DNA of 64,000 bases from NCBI GenBank assembly GCA_040757055.1, contig JBFLXY010000004.1, positions 124,001 through 188,000 of the forward strand. Direction: 5' to 3'. This stretch comes from JAJZRJ01 sp040757055. Lineage in GTDB: Bacteria > Desulfobacterota > Desulfobulbia > Desulfobulbales > Desulfurivibrionaceae. A program made the translations under genes and the position numbers. This document shows positions 8,296 through 16,472 of this stretch, piece after piece. Each line of letters begins with the position of its first letter. The first letter of the stretch is position 1. The notes under the pieces were generated by a model. It worked only from the letters and a program-made list of their open reading frames with translations. It did no database searches and was not told the origin of the DNA.

Positions 8296-10654
8296 GGCGG
8301 GCCAGCGCCCTTTGTGCCGGCCGGCTCGCCGGATCGAGGGCCAGGGTCCGTTCATACTCCTCCACCGCCCGGTAGGAAAGACCCGCCTTTTCATACGCCT
8401 CGGCGCCATAAAGGGCGATGGTGGCATCGTCGGGCAGATACTGGGCTGCCAGCCGCATGACCGCAAGCGCCCGCTGCGCCTCTCCCCGCTGCTGAAAAAA
8501 ACGATACGGCTTGAGAAAAAGCGAAGGCCGCAGCGGCGACTCCAGGCCGGCAAAATCAAGCGACCGCTCAAACAGTGCCGCGGCCCGCTCCTCCCGGCCG
8601 GCGGCGCTGAAATACTCGGCCAGCTGCTGATTCGGCGCCATGCGCGGCGGCATGGCCGCGATGATCTCCTGATCGGTCAGGCGATGGGCAAGCATGAAGG
8701 CGATGGCCGCGTCGAGCCCCCCGCCCTCGGCCAGCGAAAGCGCCCGCTGCATCTGGACGGTGCCCTCCTCCTTTCGCCCCTGTTCCCACAACCAGCCGGC
8801 ATAGGTGAGGTAACGCTCCGGTTCTCCGCGCTCATGGCGGAGGGCCGCCTGAAACAACCGGTCGGCGCGGGCCGCATCCCCCAGAACGGCGGTGGCCTGC
8901 GCCAGTTGCTGCAAAAAGAGGCCGTTGGCAGGATTGCGCCGCACTGCCTGCCAGTAGTGCGCCCAGGCGGCATCGTTGTGGTAAAGCAGAGCCGCCAGGT
9001 TGCCGGCCGCCAGCCGATAGTCGCCCTCCAGGGGGTCGGCCAGCTGCGCTTGGTCCGTCAACCGCTGCAGGCGTGCCAGTTCGGCCGGGGCCATCCCGTC
9101 GTCGAGAGGCTGGCCGGCAAGCGGGGCGCTGCGCCACTGGCCGACCACGACCCCGGCCAGGAAGAGCAGGGCGATCCCCAACAGTATCGACGCCGCCATG
9201 GCCGTCCGCAGGGCAGAGTGCCAAGCGGTGGCGGGAGGCAGATTCGAAGGCGAACCGCCGGGCCGCATCCGGGTATGGGCCGCTGCCACGGCCACTCCGG
9301 CCAGAAAAGAGAGGTAGAGGCCATTGGCACCGAGATGGCCGCTGAAATCGGTGAAGCCGTGGAGCAGAAAGGCAGCCACTCCCGCCATGGCCGCCCAGAA
9401 GAGGTAGATTGCATAGCGGTCCCGCCGCTGGCGGATGGTGCGCAGGTTGGCCCGCAGGAACGCGGCCCAGAACCAGGCCACCAGCAGAAAACCAACCGCC
9501 CCTCCCTCGGCCAGCAGCTCCAGATAATCGTTGTGGGCGTGATCCAGCACCAGGGTGCCGGCAATGGTCCGGTAGGCCGGGTAGAGATCGGCAAAGGCCC
9601 CGAAGCCGACCCCGGTGGACCAGAAATCGCGGATCAGGGAGAGGGTGTCCTGCCAGTAGTCGAAGCGCAGCTCATAAAAACCCCGTTCCGCGGTCTGTAG
9701 CCGCTCGAACCGCGCAAAAATCGGGTTCCAGCCCAGCCACCACTCCACCGCGCAGAGAATGGCCGCGGCGATGAGCATGCCCCAGAGAAAGCCGCTCCGT
9801 TTCTCCTGCTGTTCCCGGCGGAGCAGGATCAGGAAAAAGAGCACCAGCCCGAGGACGGCGCTGGTCATGCCGCCGCGGGAGAGGCTGAGGAAGATGGAAG
9901 CGCCGATGAGCAGGGCGGAGAGGCCGAGAAAGAGGTGGGTCCGGCTGCGGTGGTGGGAAAAGAAGACCACGATCTTCGCGCGCAGCCCCTTTTCGTAGTC
10001 GAGCCGGGGTCGGGCGTGCATGAAGAGCGCCACTGCCAGCGGCAGCATCATGGCCATCAGGTTGGCGAAATGGTTGTGGTTCAGGTAGGGGCCGGTGGGC
10101 ACCACCCCCACCTCCCGCAGCCAGTAGATTTTGGTGGTGGCGGTGGAGAAAGAGAGCAGCATGTAGCAGGCGATCCCGCCGCCGAGATAGACCACCCGCC
10201 GGACAGTGCGGCGCAGGACCTCCCTGTCCGCCAGGAGCTGGACCCCGAGGACATAGAAGGCGACATAGGCGCCATAGCGCAGGAATTCGCTGAGGGTGGC
10301 CTTGGTGTTGAGGGAGAGCGTCAGCCAGGCGGGAAGCGCCACGATGCCGAGGGTGTCGCGGTAGAGGGCATGGGTCGACGGCGCGATGCAGGCGACCAGC
10401 CCGGCCGGCAGCGGCAGCAACTGCAGGATAAGATAGCCGAGAAACACCAGAAGCGGCAGCAGCCCCGGCACCCGGTACCAGTCGCCCCCCTCGCGATGGC
10501 AGGCCATGGCGTAGAGCACCAGGGCGGCGGCCGCCGCCCCTTCCATCAGCAGCCAGGACCACGGCTCGGTGGCGCCGAAGGCCAGGGGGGCGAAGCAGAG
10601 CACCCCGAAAAAGAGGGCACCTGCGCCCTTACGCATGGAGAGGGAGATCGGCAA
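8276..10654 (-). CDS. O-antigen ligase/polymerase (Wzy_C type) with C-terminal TPR region
   Basis: A 792-residue inner-membrane protein. The first 480 residues hold about a dozen membrane helices and the Wzy_C/ligase pattern, including YLNHNHFANLMAMMLPLAVA and a loop with DHAHNDYLELLAEGG. After a last helix near 485-505 comes a 250-residue soluble tail of TPR-like helical repeats (for example RLFQAALRHERGEPERYLTYA, RAVEEYERTLALDPASRPAQ). Probably polymerises or ligates the glycan of this cluster, with the TPR tail docking partners. Start uncertain: an ATG at 10636, overlapping the previous stop, is an alternative to 10654. Confidence 0.82.
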   Translation of the reverse strand: MPISLSMRKGAGALFFGVLCFAPLAFGATEPWSWLLMEGAAAAALVLYAMACHREGGDWYRVPGLLPLLVFLGYLILQLLPLPAGLVACIAPSTHALYRDTLGIVALPAWLTLSLNTKATLSEFLRYGAYVAFYVLGVQLLADREVLRRTVRRVVYLGGGIACYMLLSFSTATTKIYWLREVGVVPTGPYLNHNHFANLMAMMLPLAVALFMHARPRLDYEKGLRAKIVVFFSHHRSRTHLFLGLSALLIGASIFLSLSRGGMTSAVLGLVLFFLILLRREQQEKRSGFLWGMLIAAAILCAVEWWLGWNPIFARFERLQTAERGFYELRFDYWQDTLSLIRDFWSTGVGFGAFADLYPAYRTIAGTLVLDHAHNDYLELLAEGGAVGFLLVAWFWAAFLRANLRTIRQRRDRYAIYLFWAAMAGVAAFLLHGFTDFSGHLGANGLYLSFLAGVAVAAAHTRMRPGGSPSNLPPATAWHSALRTAMAASILLGIALLFLAGVVVGQWRSAPLAGQPLDDGMAPAELARLQRLTDQAQLADPLEGDYRLAAGNLAALLYHNDAAWAHYWQAVRRNPANGLFLQQLAQATAVLGDAARADRLFQAALRHERGEPERYLTYAGWLWEQGRKEEGTVQMQRALSLAEGGGLDAAIAFMLAHRLTDQEIIAAMPPRMAPNQQLAEYFSAAGREERAAALFERSLDFAGLESPLRPSLFLKPYRFFQQRGEAQRALAVMRLAAQYLPDDATIALYGAEAYEKAGLSYRAVEEYERTLALDPASRPAQRALARLRDAGR

Positions 10655-11333
10655 GGACCGCCGCCGGGTTGTGGTGGACCAGCCGCAATGCCTCTTCGCG
10701 GCCGATGATCTCCGACGCCACCGCCAGGCCGGCCGAAAGCAGCGGCGGCCGGCGGCCGGGCGAATGGGCGTCGGTGGCCAGGAAATGAACCGCTCCCCTC
10801 CGCAGCAGATACTGGGCGCACGCCTCCGGCGCCGGGCCGAAATCGCCGGTCAGGCTGCCGGCGGTGAGCTGCACGAAGATGCCGTCGGCCAGGAGGTCGA
10901 GGAGCAGGCCGGGATTGGCCACGATGCCGCCGTTGCGTTCCGGGTGGGTGATGATGGGCCAAAACCCCTGGAGCACAAATTCATAGAGGATTTCCCGGGC
11001 ATTGCCGGGCAGATAGGCGTGGGGGAATTCCACCAGCAGATAGCGGCTCCGGTTGATGGTGAAGGAACGGAGGGCATCGGGCGGCAGCATGGCGGAGACA
11101 TCGGCCCCGGCCAGGAGTTCCAGGGCAAGCCCCTCCCGGCGCAGGGCCTCGCTCAGCAGGGCAAGCCGGTCGCCGATCTCGCGCTGGTCGTAGAGACGGG
11201 AGTTCAGGTGCGGGGTGGCGACGATGGTGGTGATGCCGTCGGCAGCGGCGAGCCGCGCCATGGCCACGGCGGTGGCGAGGTCGGCGGGCCCGTCGTCGAT
11301 GGCCGGCAGGATGTGGCAGTGGATGTCGATCAT
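10629..11333 (-). CDS. PHP-type protein-tyrosine phosphatase (CpsB/YwqE/CapC family)
   Basis: A 234-residue metal-dependent phosphatase. The PHP motifs are complete: DIHCHILPAIDDG at the N-terminus, ATPHLN, THPERN and TDAHSPG. In other bacteria such enzymes dephosphorylate the tyrosine tail of the BY-kinase controlling polysaccharide length. It lies 8 bp downstream of the Wzc-like kinase with its tyrosine-rich tail, which fits that role closely. Its stop overlaps the start region of the polymerase gene. Confidence 0.9.
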   Translation of the reverse strand: MIDIHCHILPAIDDGPADLATAVAMARLAAADGITTIVATPHLNSRLYDQREIGDRLALLSEALRREGLALELLAGADVSAMLPPDALRSFTINRSRYLLVEFPHAYLPGNAREILYEFVLQGFWPIITHPERNGGIVANPGLLLDLLADGIFVQLTAGSLTGDFGPAPEACAQYLLRRGAVHFLATDAHSPGRRPPLLSAGLAVASEIIGREEALRLVHHNPAAVLADLPLHA

Positions 11334-11341
11334 GCCGAGGG

Positions 11342-13519
11342 CTACCCTTCGGCGTTGGAGGAATAGTAGCTGTAGTAGCCGTAGTAGTAGCTGTGGTAGC
11401 GGTCCTTCTCAAAATCCACGCCGTTGATCACCATCCCCAGCACCAGGGCGTCGATGTCCCGGAGGGACTTCAGCCCCCGCTCCAGCACCTCGTAGGGGGT
11501 CACTCCGGCCCGGGCGACGACGAGGGAGCCACGCACCAGTTTGGAGACCACCAGCCCGTCGCTGGCCCCCATGATCGGCGCCGAGTCGATAATGACGAAA
11601 TCGAAGTGATCCTCAAGCTTGGCCACCAGTTCCCGCATCCGCGCCGAGCCGAGCAGCTCCGAAGGGTTGGGCGGCACCGGACCGGAGGTGATCACCTTGA
11701 TCTGGCCGGCAGGGTGGTCGAGCACCACATCCCGGCCGGTGGCGCCGGCCAGATAGCTGCTCAGCCCGGTGGTATTCGGCAGCCCCAGCCGCTTGTGCAG
11801 CGTCGGCTTGCGGAGGTCGGCATCCACCACGATCACCTTGTGGCCGGCCTGGGCGATGGTGGCCGCCAGATGCATGGCCACGGTGGTCTTGCCCTCCTGC
11901 GGCGCCATGCTGGTGATCATGATGCTCTTCGGCGGCTGGTCGGCGGCGGAAAGCAGCACCGCCGAGCGGATGGTCTTGAAGCACTCGGCAAAACGCGACA
12001 TGGGGGCGGTCTGCAGCACGGAATCGATGGTGCCGCCGGCGGCATCCGCTTCCTTGAGCTGCTCCACCACCCCCAGCACCGTGACGCCGAGGCGGCGCTC
12101 GGTCTCCTCCGGACTCTTCACGGTATTGTCGAGATATTCCACGAAAAAGGCGAGACCGATGCCGCCGAAGAGACCGACCAGGAGGCCCAGGGCCAGATTA
12201 AGGGCTTTTTTCGGCTTGGCCGGGGATTCCGGGGTCTTGGCGGGCTCGACGACCCATACGTTCACGGTCTGGGTCTGCTCGGTGAGGTTCTGTGATTTGA
12301 TCTCCTTCATCAGCGCCTCGTGCACCGCCCGGTTGGTCTCCACCTCGCGCTTCAGGATGTTGTACTGGATGAAGCGCTCGCCGAGATTGAGGGTCTCGCC
12401 CTTGGCCTGCTGCACCAGCCCATGCAGGTTTGCCTCGTTGGCCCGCACCAGTTCGTACTCGGTACGCAGCCCCTCGACGATCCGGCGGATCTCCTGGTCC
12501 TTCTTGTCGCGCAGCGCCTCCAGCTCGCTCTGGGCCCGGATCATCATCGGGTGCTTCTCGCCGTACTTGCTGCCCAGTTCGGCGATCTGCTGCTCCTGCT
12601 TCACCATCTGCTCGCGCAGGGCCTGCAGGGCGCGATCCGCCGCGATAAGCGGCTGCGCCTCCAGGTCGGCCGGCCGCTTCGACCCCACCTCGCGGATGCG
12701 GGCCATGATCGTCTCCAGCTCCTTGCGCCGCGCCTCGGTCTTGGAGAGCTGGGAGCCGAATTCAGCGAGCTTTTCAGGCACCAGGGCGACACGGTTCTCC
12801 ACCGTGACGATGTCGTTTTCCTTCATGTACTGCTGCAGGGCCTTTTCCGAGGCCTCCAGCTTGGTCAGCTCCTCGCCGGCCTTGTTGCTCATCCACTTGA
12901 GGGCATATTCCGCCGAGTGCATCTTGATGGCCAGCACCTCGTCCATGTAGGCCCTGGCCACGCTGTTGACCACCATTTTGGCCAGCACCGGATTCTCGGC
13001 CATGAAGCTCACGGTGACGATGCGGGTGTTGCGCACCGGCTTCACCACGATCTCCCTGGCGATGCCCTTGGCGATCTCGTCCGCCCTGGTCATGGTGTCC
13101 GGGTCCTGAGCCACTCCCAGCCGCTTCAGGTCGGCCTGGCGGCGCAGGTCGCGCAGCCAGCCGAAGAGGGCGCCGACCCCCGGCAGCCCGCCCTTCTCCC
13201 CTCCGCCGAAATACTGGGGGTACTTGGTGTCGAGGGCCAGCAGCGAAACCACCTTGCGGGAGACGTTGAAGCTCTTGATGATCTGGTACTGGGTTTCGAG
13301 AAACTCCGGATCAAAGGCCGGATAGCCCATGCCCTTGGCCATGGGGTTGGCCTCGTTCTTCTCGATGAGCAGCTGGGTGGTGGCCTCGTACCGGGGGGTG
13401 GCGGCAAAGGTGCCGATGAGCACCAGCACCACGGTGACGACAAAGAAATTGGCCACCAGGGTGCGGCGCTTCAGGATCACCCGCAGGTAATCGCGCAGAT
13501 GGATTTCCTGTTCGTGCAT
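11342..13519 (-). CDS. wzc: Wzc-like chain-length determinant with tyrosine autokinase domain
   Basis: A 725-residue inner-membrane protein. The N-terminal Wzz domain begins with a membrane helix (about residues 20-40); a long periplasmic coiled coil follows, then a second helix near 430 and a cytosolic BY-kinase. Kinase motifs: Walker A APQEGKTT, Walker A' VVDADLRKP, Walker B VIIDSAP. The last 20 residues hold eight tyrosines (RYHSYYYGYYSYYS), the autophosphorylation cluster. Start at 13519 was chosen because it follows the wza stop by one base; the upstream open extension to 13615 overlaps wza. Controls polymer length together with the adjacent PHP phosphatase. Confidence 0.93.
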   Translation of the reverse strand: MHEQEIHLRDYLRVILKRRTLVANFFVVTVVLVLIGTFAATPRYEATTQLLIEKNEANPMAKGMGYPAFDPEFLETQYQIIKSFNVSRKVVSLLALDTKYPQYFGGGEKGGLPGVGALFGWLRDLRRQADLKRLGVAQDPDTMTRADEIAKGIAREIVVKPVRNTRIVTVSFMAENPVLAKMVVNSVARAYMDEVLAIKMHSAEYALKWMSNKAGEELTKLEASEKALQQYMKENDIVTVENRVALVPEKLAEFGSQLSKTEARRKELETIMARIREVGSKRPADLEAQPLIAADRALQALREQMVKQEQQIAELGSKYGEKHPMMIRAQSELEALRDKKDQEIRRIVEGLRTEYELVRANEANLHGLVQQAKGETLNLGERFIQYNILKREVETNRAVHEALMKEIKSQNLTEQTQTVNVWVVEPAKTPESPAKPKKALNLALGLLVGLFGGIGLAFFVEYLDNTVKSPEETERRLGVTVLGVVEQLKEADAAGGTIDSVLQTAPMSRFAECFKTIRSAVLLSAADQPPKSIMITSMAPQEGKTTVAMHLAATIAQAGHKVIVVDADLRKPTLHKRLGLPNTTGLSSYLAGATGRDVVLDHPAGQIKVITSGPVPPNPSELLGSARMRELVAKLEDHFDFVIIDSAPIMGASDGLVVSKLVRGSLVVARAGVTPYEVLERGLKSLRDIDALVLGMVINGVDFEKDRYHSYYYGYYSYYSSNAEG

Positions 13520-13520
13520 G

Positions 13521-14072
13521 TCAGAAGAAGCTTTCCGGCACAATGATGATGTCGTCGGGCAGGATGCGTTCGTCAAAGGGGGCCCGCTCGATGGTGACCT
13601 CCCTGCCGGAGGCATCCTTGCGCACCACCTTGACCCGCCCCTTGGCCGCGATGGGGGTAAACCCCCCCGCCACGGTGATCGCCCGGATCAGGGTCATGTC
13701 GTCCTCGTACTTGTAGGCATCGGCCTTCTTGACCTCGCCGGTGACGTAGACGACCCGGCCGCGGAACCCCTCGACCAGGATCTGCACCTGGGGATTGACC
13801 ACATAGCCGGCCGCCAGGAGGGTGGCGAGCTTCTGCTCGACCTCGCCCAGGGTGAGCCCCACCACCTGCACCTTGCCCAGCAGGGGAAAGGTGATGTAGC
13901 CGTCGCGGCTCACCTGCGCCGTGGTCTTGAGATCGTCGTGGTCGTAGACCGAAATCTTGAGCACGTCGGACTCGCCGACCCTGTAATCCTGCTGACCATG
14001 AGCCGGCAAAACCCCGAAGGCAGCGGGCCAGCCCAGGGTGATGGCCAGGAAGAAAAACAAAAGACGCTTCAT
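13521..14072 (-). CDS. wza: Wza-like polysaccharide export protein
   Basis: A 183-residue periplasmic or outer-membrane protein with a signal peptide (residues 1-25, KRLLFFFLAITLGWPA) and a Poly_export domain starting at YRVGESDVLKISVYDHDDLK, followed by one SLBB-like domain (VVYVTGEVKKADAYKYEDDM). It is about half the length of E. coli Wza and lacks a visible lipobox Cys and the long C-terminal part, so the separate outer-membrane barrel encoded 22 bp upstream may supply the pore. Start at 14072 is set by the signal peptide; the open frame continues to 14357 inside the barrel gene. Confidence 0.88.
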   Translation of the reverse strand: MKRLLFFFLAITLGWPAAFGVLPAHGQQDYRVGESDVLKISVYDHDDLKTTAQVSRDGYITFPLLGKVQVVGLTLGEVEQKLATLLAAGYVVNPQVQILVEGFRGRVVYVTGEVKKADAYKYEDDMTLIRAITVAGGFTPIAAKGRVKVVRKDASGREVTIERAPFDERILPDDIIIVPESFF

Positions 14073-14094
14073 CGATCCTCGACAGCCGCCGCCA

Positions 14095-15399
14095 TCAGAA
14101 CGAGGAGGCCAGCCGGACCATGACCTGATTGGTTTCGTAGTCGAACTGGTCGAAGTTGGAATCCCGTTTGGTGTAGCTGTAGACCAGGTCGGCAAAGAGC
14201 CACTTGTTGAAGGAGTACTGCAGGGCCGGGGCAAAGGTGATGACGTCGTCGTCCCGCTCCTTGGTCTCCCCGGTCTGGATGCCGTCGTAGCTGTCGTTGG
14301 TGTAGATGAGGTTCGCCACCGCCGCGATGCGCGGGGTGATCTGCTGCAGATAGGCAACGGTGACCGTATCGCTGCGCACGTAACTGGTTCCCTCGATGGT
14401 GGTTTCGTTGGCCTTGCGGCTGCCGGTCACCTCGAGGGAGGTCTTGGGGGTGAAGGCGTAGCGACCGGAGAGTTCCACGACCAGGTTGTCGGCATCGCTT
14501 TTTCCCGCCTGCTCGAAGTCCTTGCTGCCGTAGCCGGCCTTGAGGCGGAGGCTGCTCTTGCCCGTCGCCTCCCACTTGATGCCGGCCAGGAACTGGTCTT
14601 CCGTGCTGTCGCTGTAGGTGGTCTGGTCGTAATCCACGTCGATGACCTTGTATTCCGCCAGGAAGGTGGTCTTGGGCGAGAACTTGTAATGGAGCGACAG
14701 GCCATAGGTGTCGTCGTCGCGGTCCCGTTCGTCCCGGCCGTTGTCGTAGTTCACCTTGAAGGCATCGTATTCGGCCTGGAGTTCGAACCGCTTGGTCAGC
14801 TCGTAGGAGGCCAGCACGCCGAAAAGGTTGGTCTTGAACTTGTCCAGGGTTTCCGAGGTGCCGGTACCCCGCGGGTCGTGGCCGCGGGTCCACTTGTTGA
14901 CGAAGTCAAAGGAGAGGCCGCCGCGGAAGTTGTACTGGAAAAAGGCCCCGGTCTTGTGGTCGGTGACGTTCTCGTCGGTCTTGTCGTGGTAGCGGTAGAT
15001 GTCGGCGTTGTAGGCGAGATAGGCCTGATAGCGGCCCACGGCCCTGGTCTTGTCGTTGCTCATGGCTAGGCCGCCCGGCGAGAGGCTGGAGGTGTTGAAC
15101 TGGGCCAGTTCCTCCTTGCTGGCCGGCACTGCCAGCCAGACGCCCGGGGTGATGATGTTGTAGAAGTCGCTCGCCTTGGCCTGGTTGTTGTACAGGTTGT
15201 CGGTATGGGCCTGGGTGAGGGAAAGGAAGGGGTGGATATAGCCGGTTTCCGGACCGAACCAGTCGCTGCCGCCCTTGGCCTGCCCCAAGGCTTCGCCGCC
15301 CGAACCCACCGGCGCCGCCTCCTCGGCCGCCATGGCCACCGGCACCAGCAGCATCATTCCCGCCCAGAGGGCCGCCATTCCGACATGCACCCTTTTCAT
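14095..15399 (-). CDS. Outer-membrane beta-barrel protein of the exopolysaccharide operon
   Basis: A 434-residue protein with a signal peptide (cleavage after PVAMAA, residue 25). The mature part alternates polar and aromatic residues in many predicted strands (for example SLHYKFSPKTTFLAEYKVI) and ends in a C-terminal Phe (MVRLASSF), the usual barrel assembly signal. GGGAGGGGAT precedes the ATG at 15399. Barrels of this kind accompany Wza-like proteins in exopolysaccharide loci and probably form or support the export channel. Function is inferred from context. Confidence 0.8.
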   Translation of the reverse strand: MKRVHVGMAALWAGMMLLVPVAMAAEEAAPVGSGGEALGQAKGGSDWFGPETGYIHPFLSLTQAHTDNLYNNQAKASDFYNIITPGVWLAVPASKEELAQFNTSSLSPGGLAMSNDKTRAVGRYQAYLAYNADIYRYHDKTDENVTDHKTGAFFQYNFRGGLSFDFVNKWTRGHDPRGTGTSETLDKFKTNLFGVLASYELTKRFELQAEYDAFKVNYDNGRDERDRDDDTYGLSLHYKFSPKTTFLAEYKVIDVDYDQTTYSDSTEDQFLAGIKWEATGKSSLRLKAGYGSKDFEQAGKSDADNLVVELSGRYAFTPKTSLEVTGSRKANETTIEGTSYVRSDTVTVAYLQQITPRIAAVANLIYTNDSYDGIQTGETKERDDDVITFAPALQYSFNKWLFADLVYSYTKRDSNFDQFDYETNQVMVRLASSF

Positions 15400-15433
15400 A
15401 TCCCCTCCCTCTTCTGCTTCCGTTGAGTATGGT

Positions 15434-15467
15434 GCCCTGGCCGCGACCACCGCGTCGCGGCCAGGGC
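15434..15467 (-). promoter_or_regulatory. 14-bp perfect hairpin between fecR-like and barrel genes
   Basis: GCCCTGGCCGCGAC (15434-15447) and GTCGCGGCCAGGGC (15454-15467) are exact reverse complements with a 6-nt loop. In the direction of the operon no T-run follows, so it may be an attenuator, an RNA processing or stabilising element lowering or protecting downstream messages rather than a full terminator. Confidence 0.65.
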
Positions 15468-15478
15468 GGCTTTTCCGG

Positions 15479-16342
15479 TTACGGCGCCGACTTGCTGATG
15501 GTGCCCTTGCTCGGCGGCAAGACCGCCTGCACATTCACCTTGGGCGGCTTGGGCGTCTCGGCCGGGGTAAAGGCCAGGGGCTGGTCCGTTTTCTGATCCG
15601 CCTTCTGGTCCGCCTGCTTTACATCCGCGGCCTCTTTCTTCTCTTCCGGTTTGGCGGCCGGCTCTTCCTTCTTGGCGGCCTCCTCCGGCTTGGCCTCCTC
15701 CTTTTCCTTGACGCCGGCCGCGGTCTCCTTGCCGCTCATCTCCACAGGCGTTGCCGGCCGGACCATCGGCGGCGCATCGGCCTTGCGGATCTCCATGGTC
15801 TGTCCGGCGGAAACCGCCACCACCTGCTGCGGCAAGCGGATATTGAAGGCATACCCGGAACCGGAGAGGAAGGTCGCCTGGCTGACGCCGTTCAGGTGGG
15901 AGGTGATGAAGTCGGTGCCGCGCACCCCGCAGGTGGCGGTGGGGGTATCGATCTCGAAGCGGTTGGGCGCATCCTTGCCGAAGACCCGGCCGGGCAGGGG
16001 AGTGACGATGTTCTGGATGGTGCCGCTGGCGAGCTTCAGCTTGACGTCGACCCGCTGCCCCTGCACCAGGTATTTGTTGATCTCCACCCTGGAGTTGCGG
16101 GCCACCCGCATGATGGTGCCGTCGACAAAGCGGATTTCCGCCCGGGCCTGTTCGCCGGCCGCCACCACGTCGCCCGCCTCGACCGCGCCATCTTTCGCGG
16201 CCGTCAGGGCCTTGCCCGCCCGGGTGACGGTCACCGGCCCGGTCACCGCGGTAAAGTTGCCCACCGAGGCCGCATGGAGCGTCAGCGGCAACAGGAGCGC
16301 CAGCACCAGCAATCCCGCCTGCAGGAAGCGTTTCGTCGTCAT
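15479..16342 (-). CDS. Exported FecR-domain protein
   Basis: A 287-residue protein with signal peptide (LLVLALLLPLTLHAAS, residues 9-24) and a FecR domain (residues about 45-165; TVTRAGKALTAAKDGAVEAG and CGVRGTDFITS are typical). The C-terminal third is low-complexity Lys/Glu/Ala (KEKEEAKPEEAAKKEEPA) ending in a Pro-rich segment. Unlike classical FecR it has no membrane helix after a cytosolic anti-sigma region and no sigma factor is adjacent, so a periplasmic or surface role in polymer export is more likely than iron signalling. AGGAGGAG lies upstream of the ATG. First gene of the leftward export operon. Confidence 0.82.
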   Translation of the reverse strand: MTTKRFLQAGLLVLALLLPLTLHAASVGNFTAVTGPVTVTRAGKALTAAKDGAVEAGDVVAAGEQARAEIRFVDGTIMRVARNSRVEINKYLVQGQRVDVKLKLASGTIQNIVTPLPGRVFGKDAPNRFEIDTPTATCGVRGTDFITSHLNGVSQATFLSGSGYAFNIRLPQQVVAVSAGQTMEIRKADAPPMVRPATPVEMSGKETAAGVKEKEEAKPEEAAKKEEPAAKPEEKKEAADVKQADQKADQKTDQPLAFTPAETPKPPKVNVQAVLPPSKGTISKSAP

Positions 16343-16408
16343 AGCCCACTCCTCCTTGTCTGCTGTGCGCGGCCTTTTCTGCTGCGCCATCCGGCCGCTT
16401 TCCTTCTT

Positions 16409-16437
16409 TTCTTACCCCCGGCCCCACCCCCTGTCAA
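16409..16437 (-). promoter_or_regulatory. Promoter of the leftward fecR-barrel-wza-wzc operon
   Basis: On the minus strand TTGACA (perfect; 16432-16437) is separated by 17 bp from TAAGAA (16409-16414, 3 of 6). The G-rich spacer and 70-nt leader lie between the wbaP-like stop and the FecR-like start. Confidence 0.5.
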
Positions 16438-16472
16438 GGTAATTGAGCCCTGTTTTTCGGTCCCGGCCCGCC

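Noticed and set aside
13520..13615. N-terminal extension of Wzc
   Set aside because: It overlaps wza in another phase, is Ser/Pro-rich, and the family starts at the 13519 methionine.
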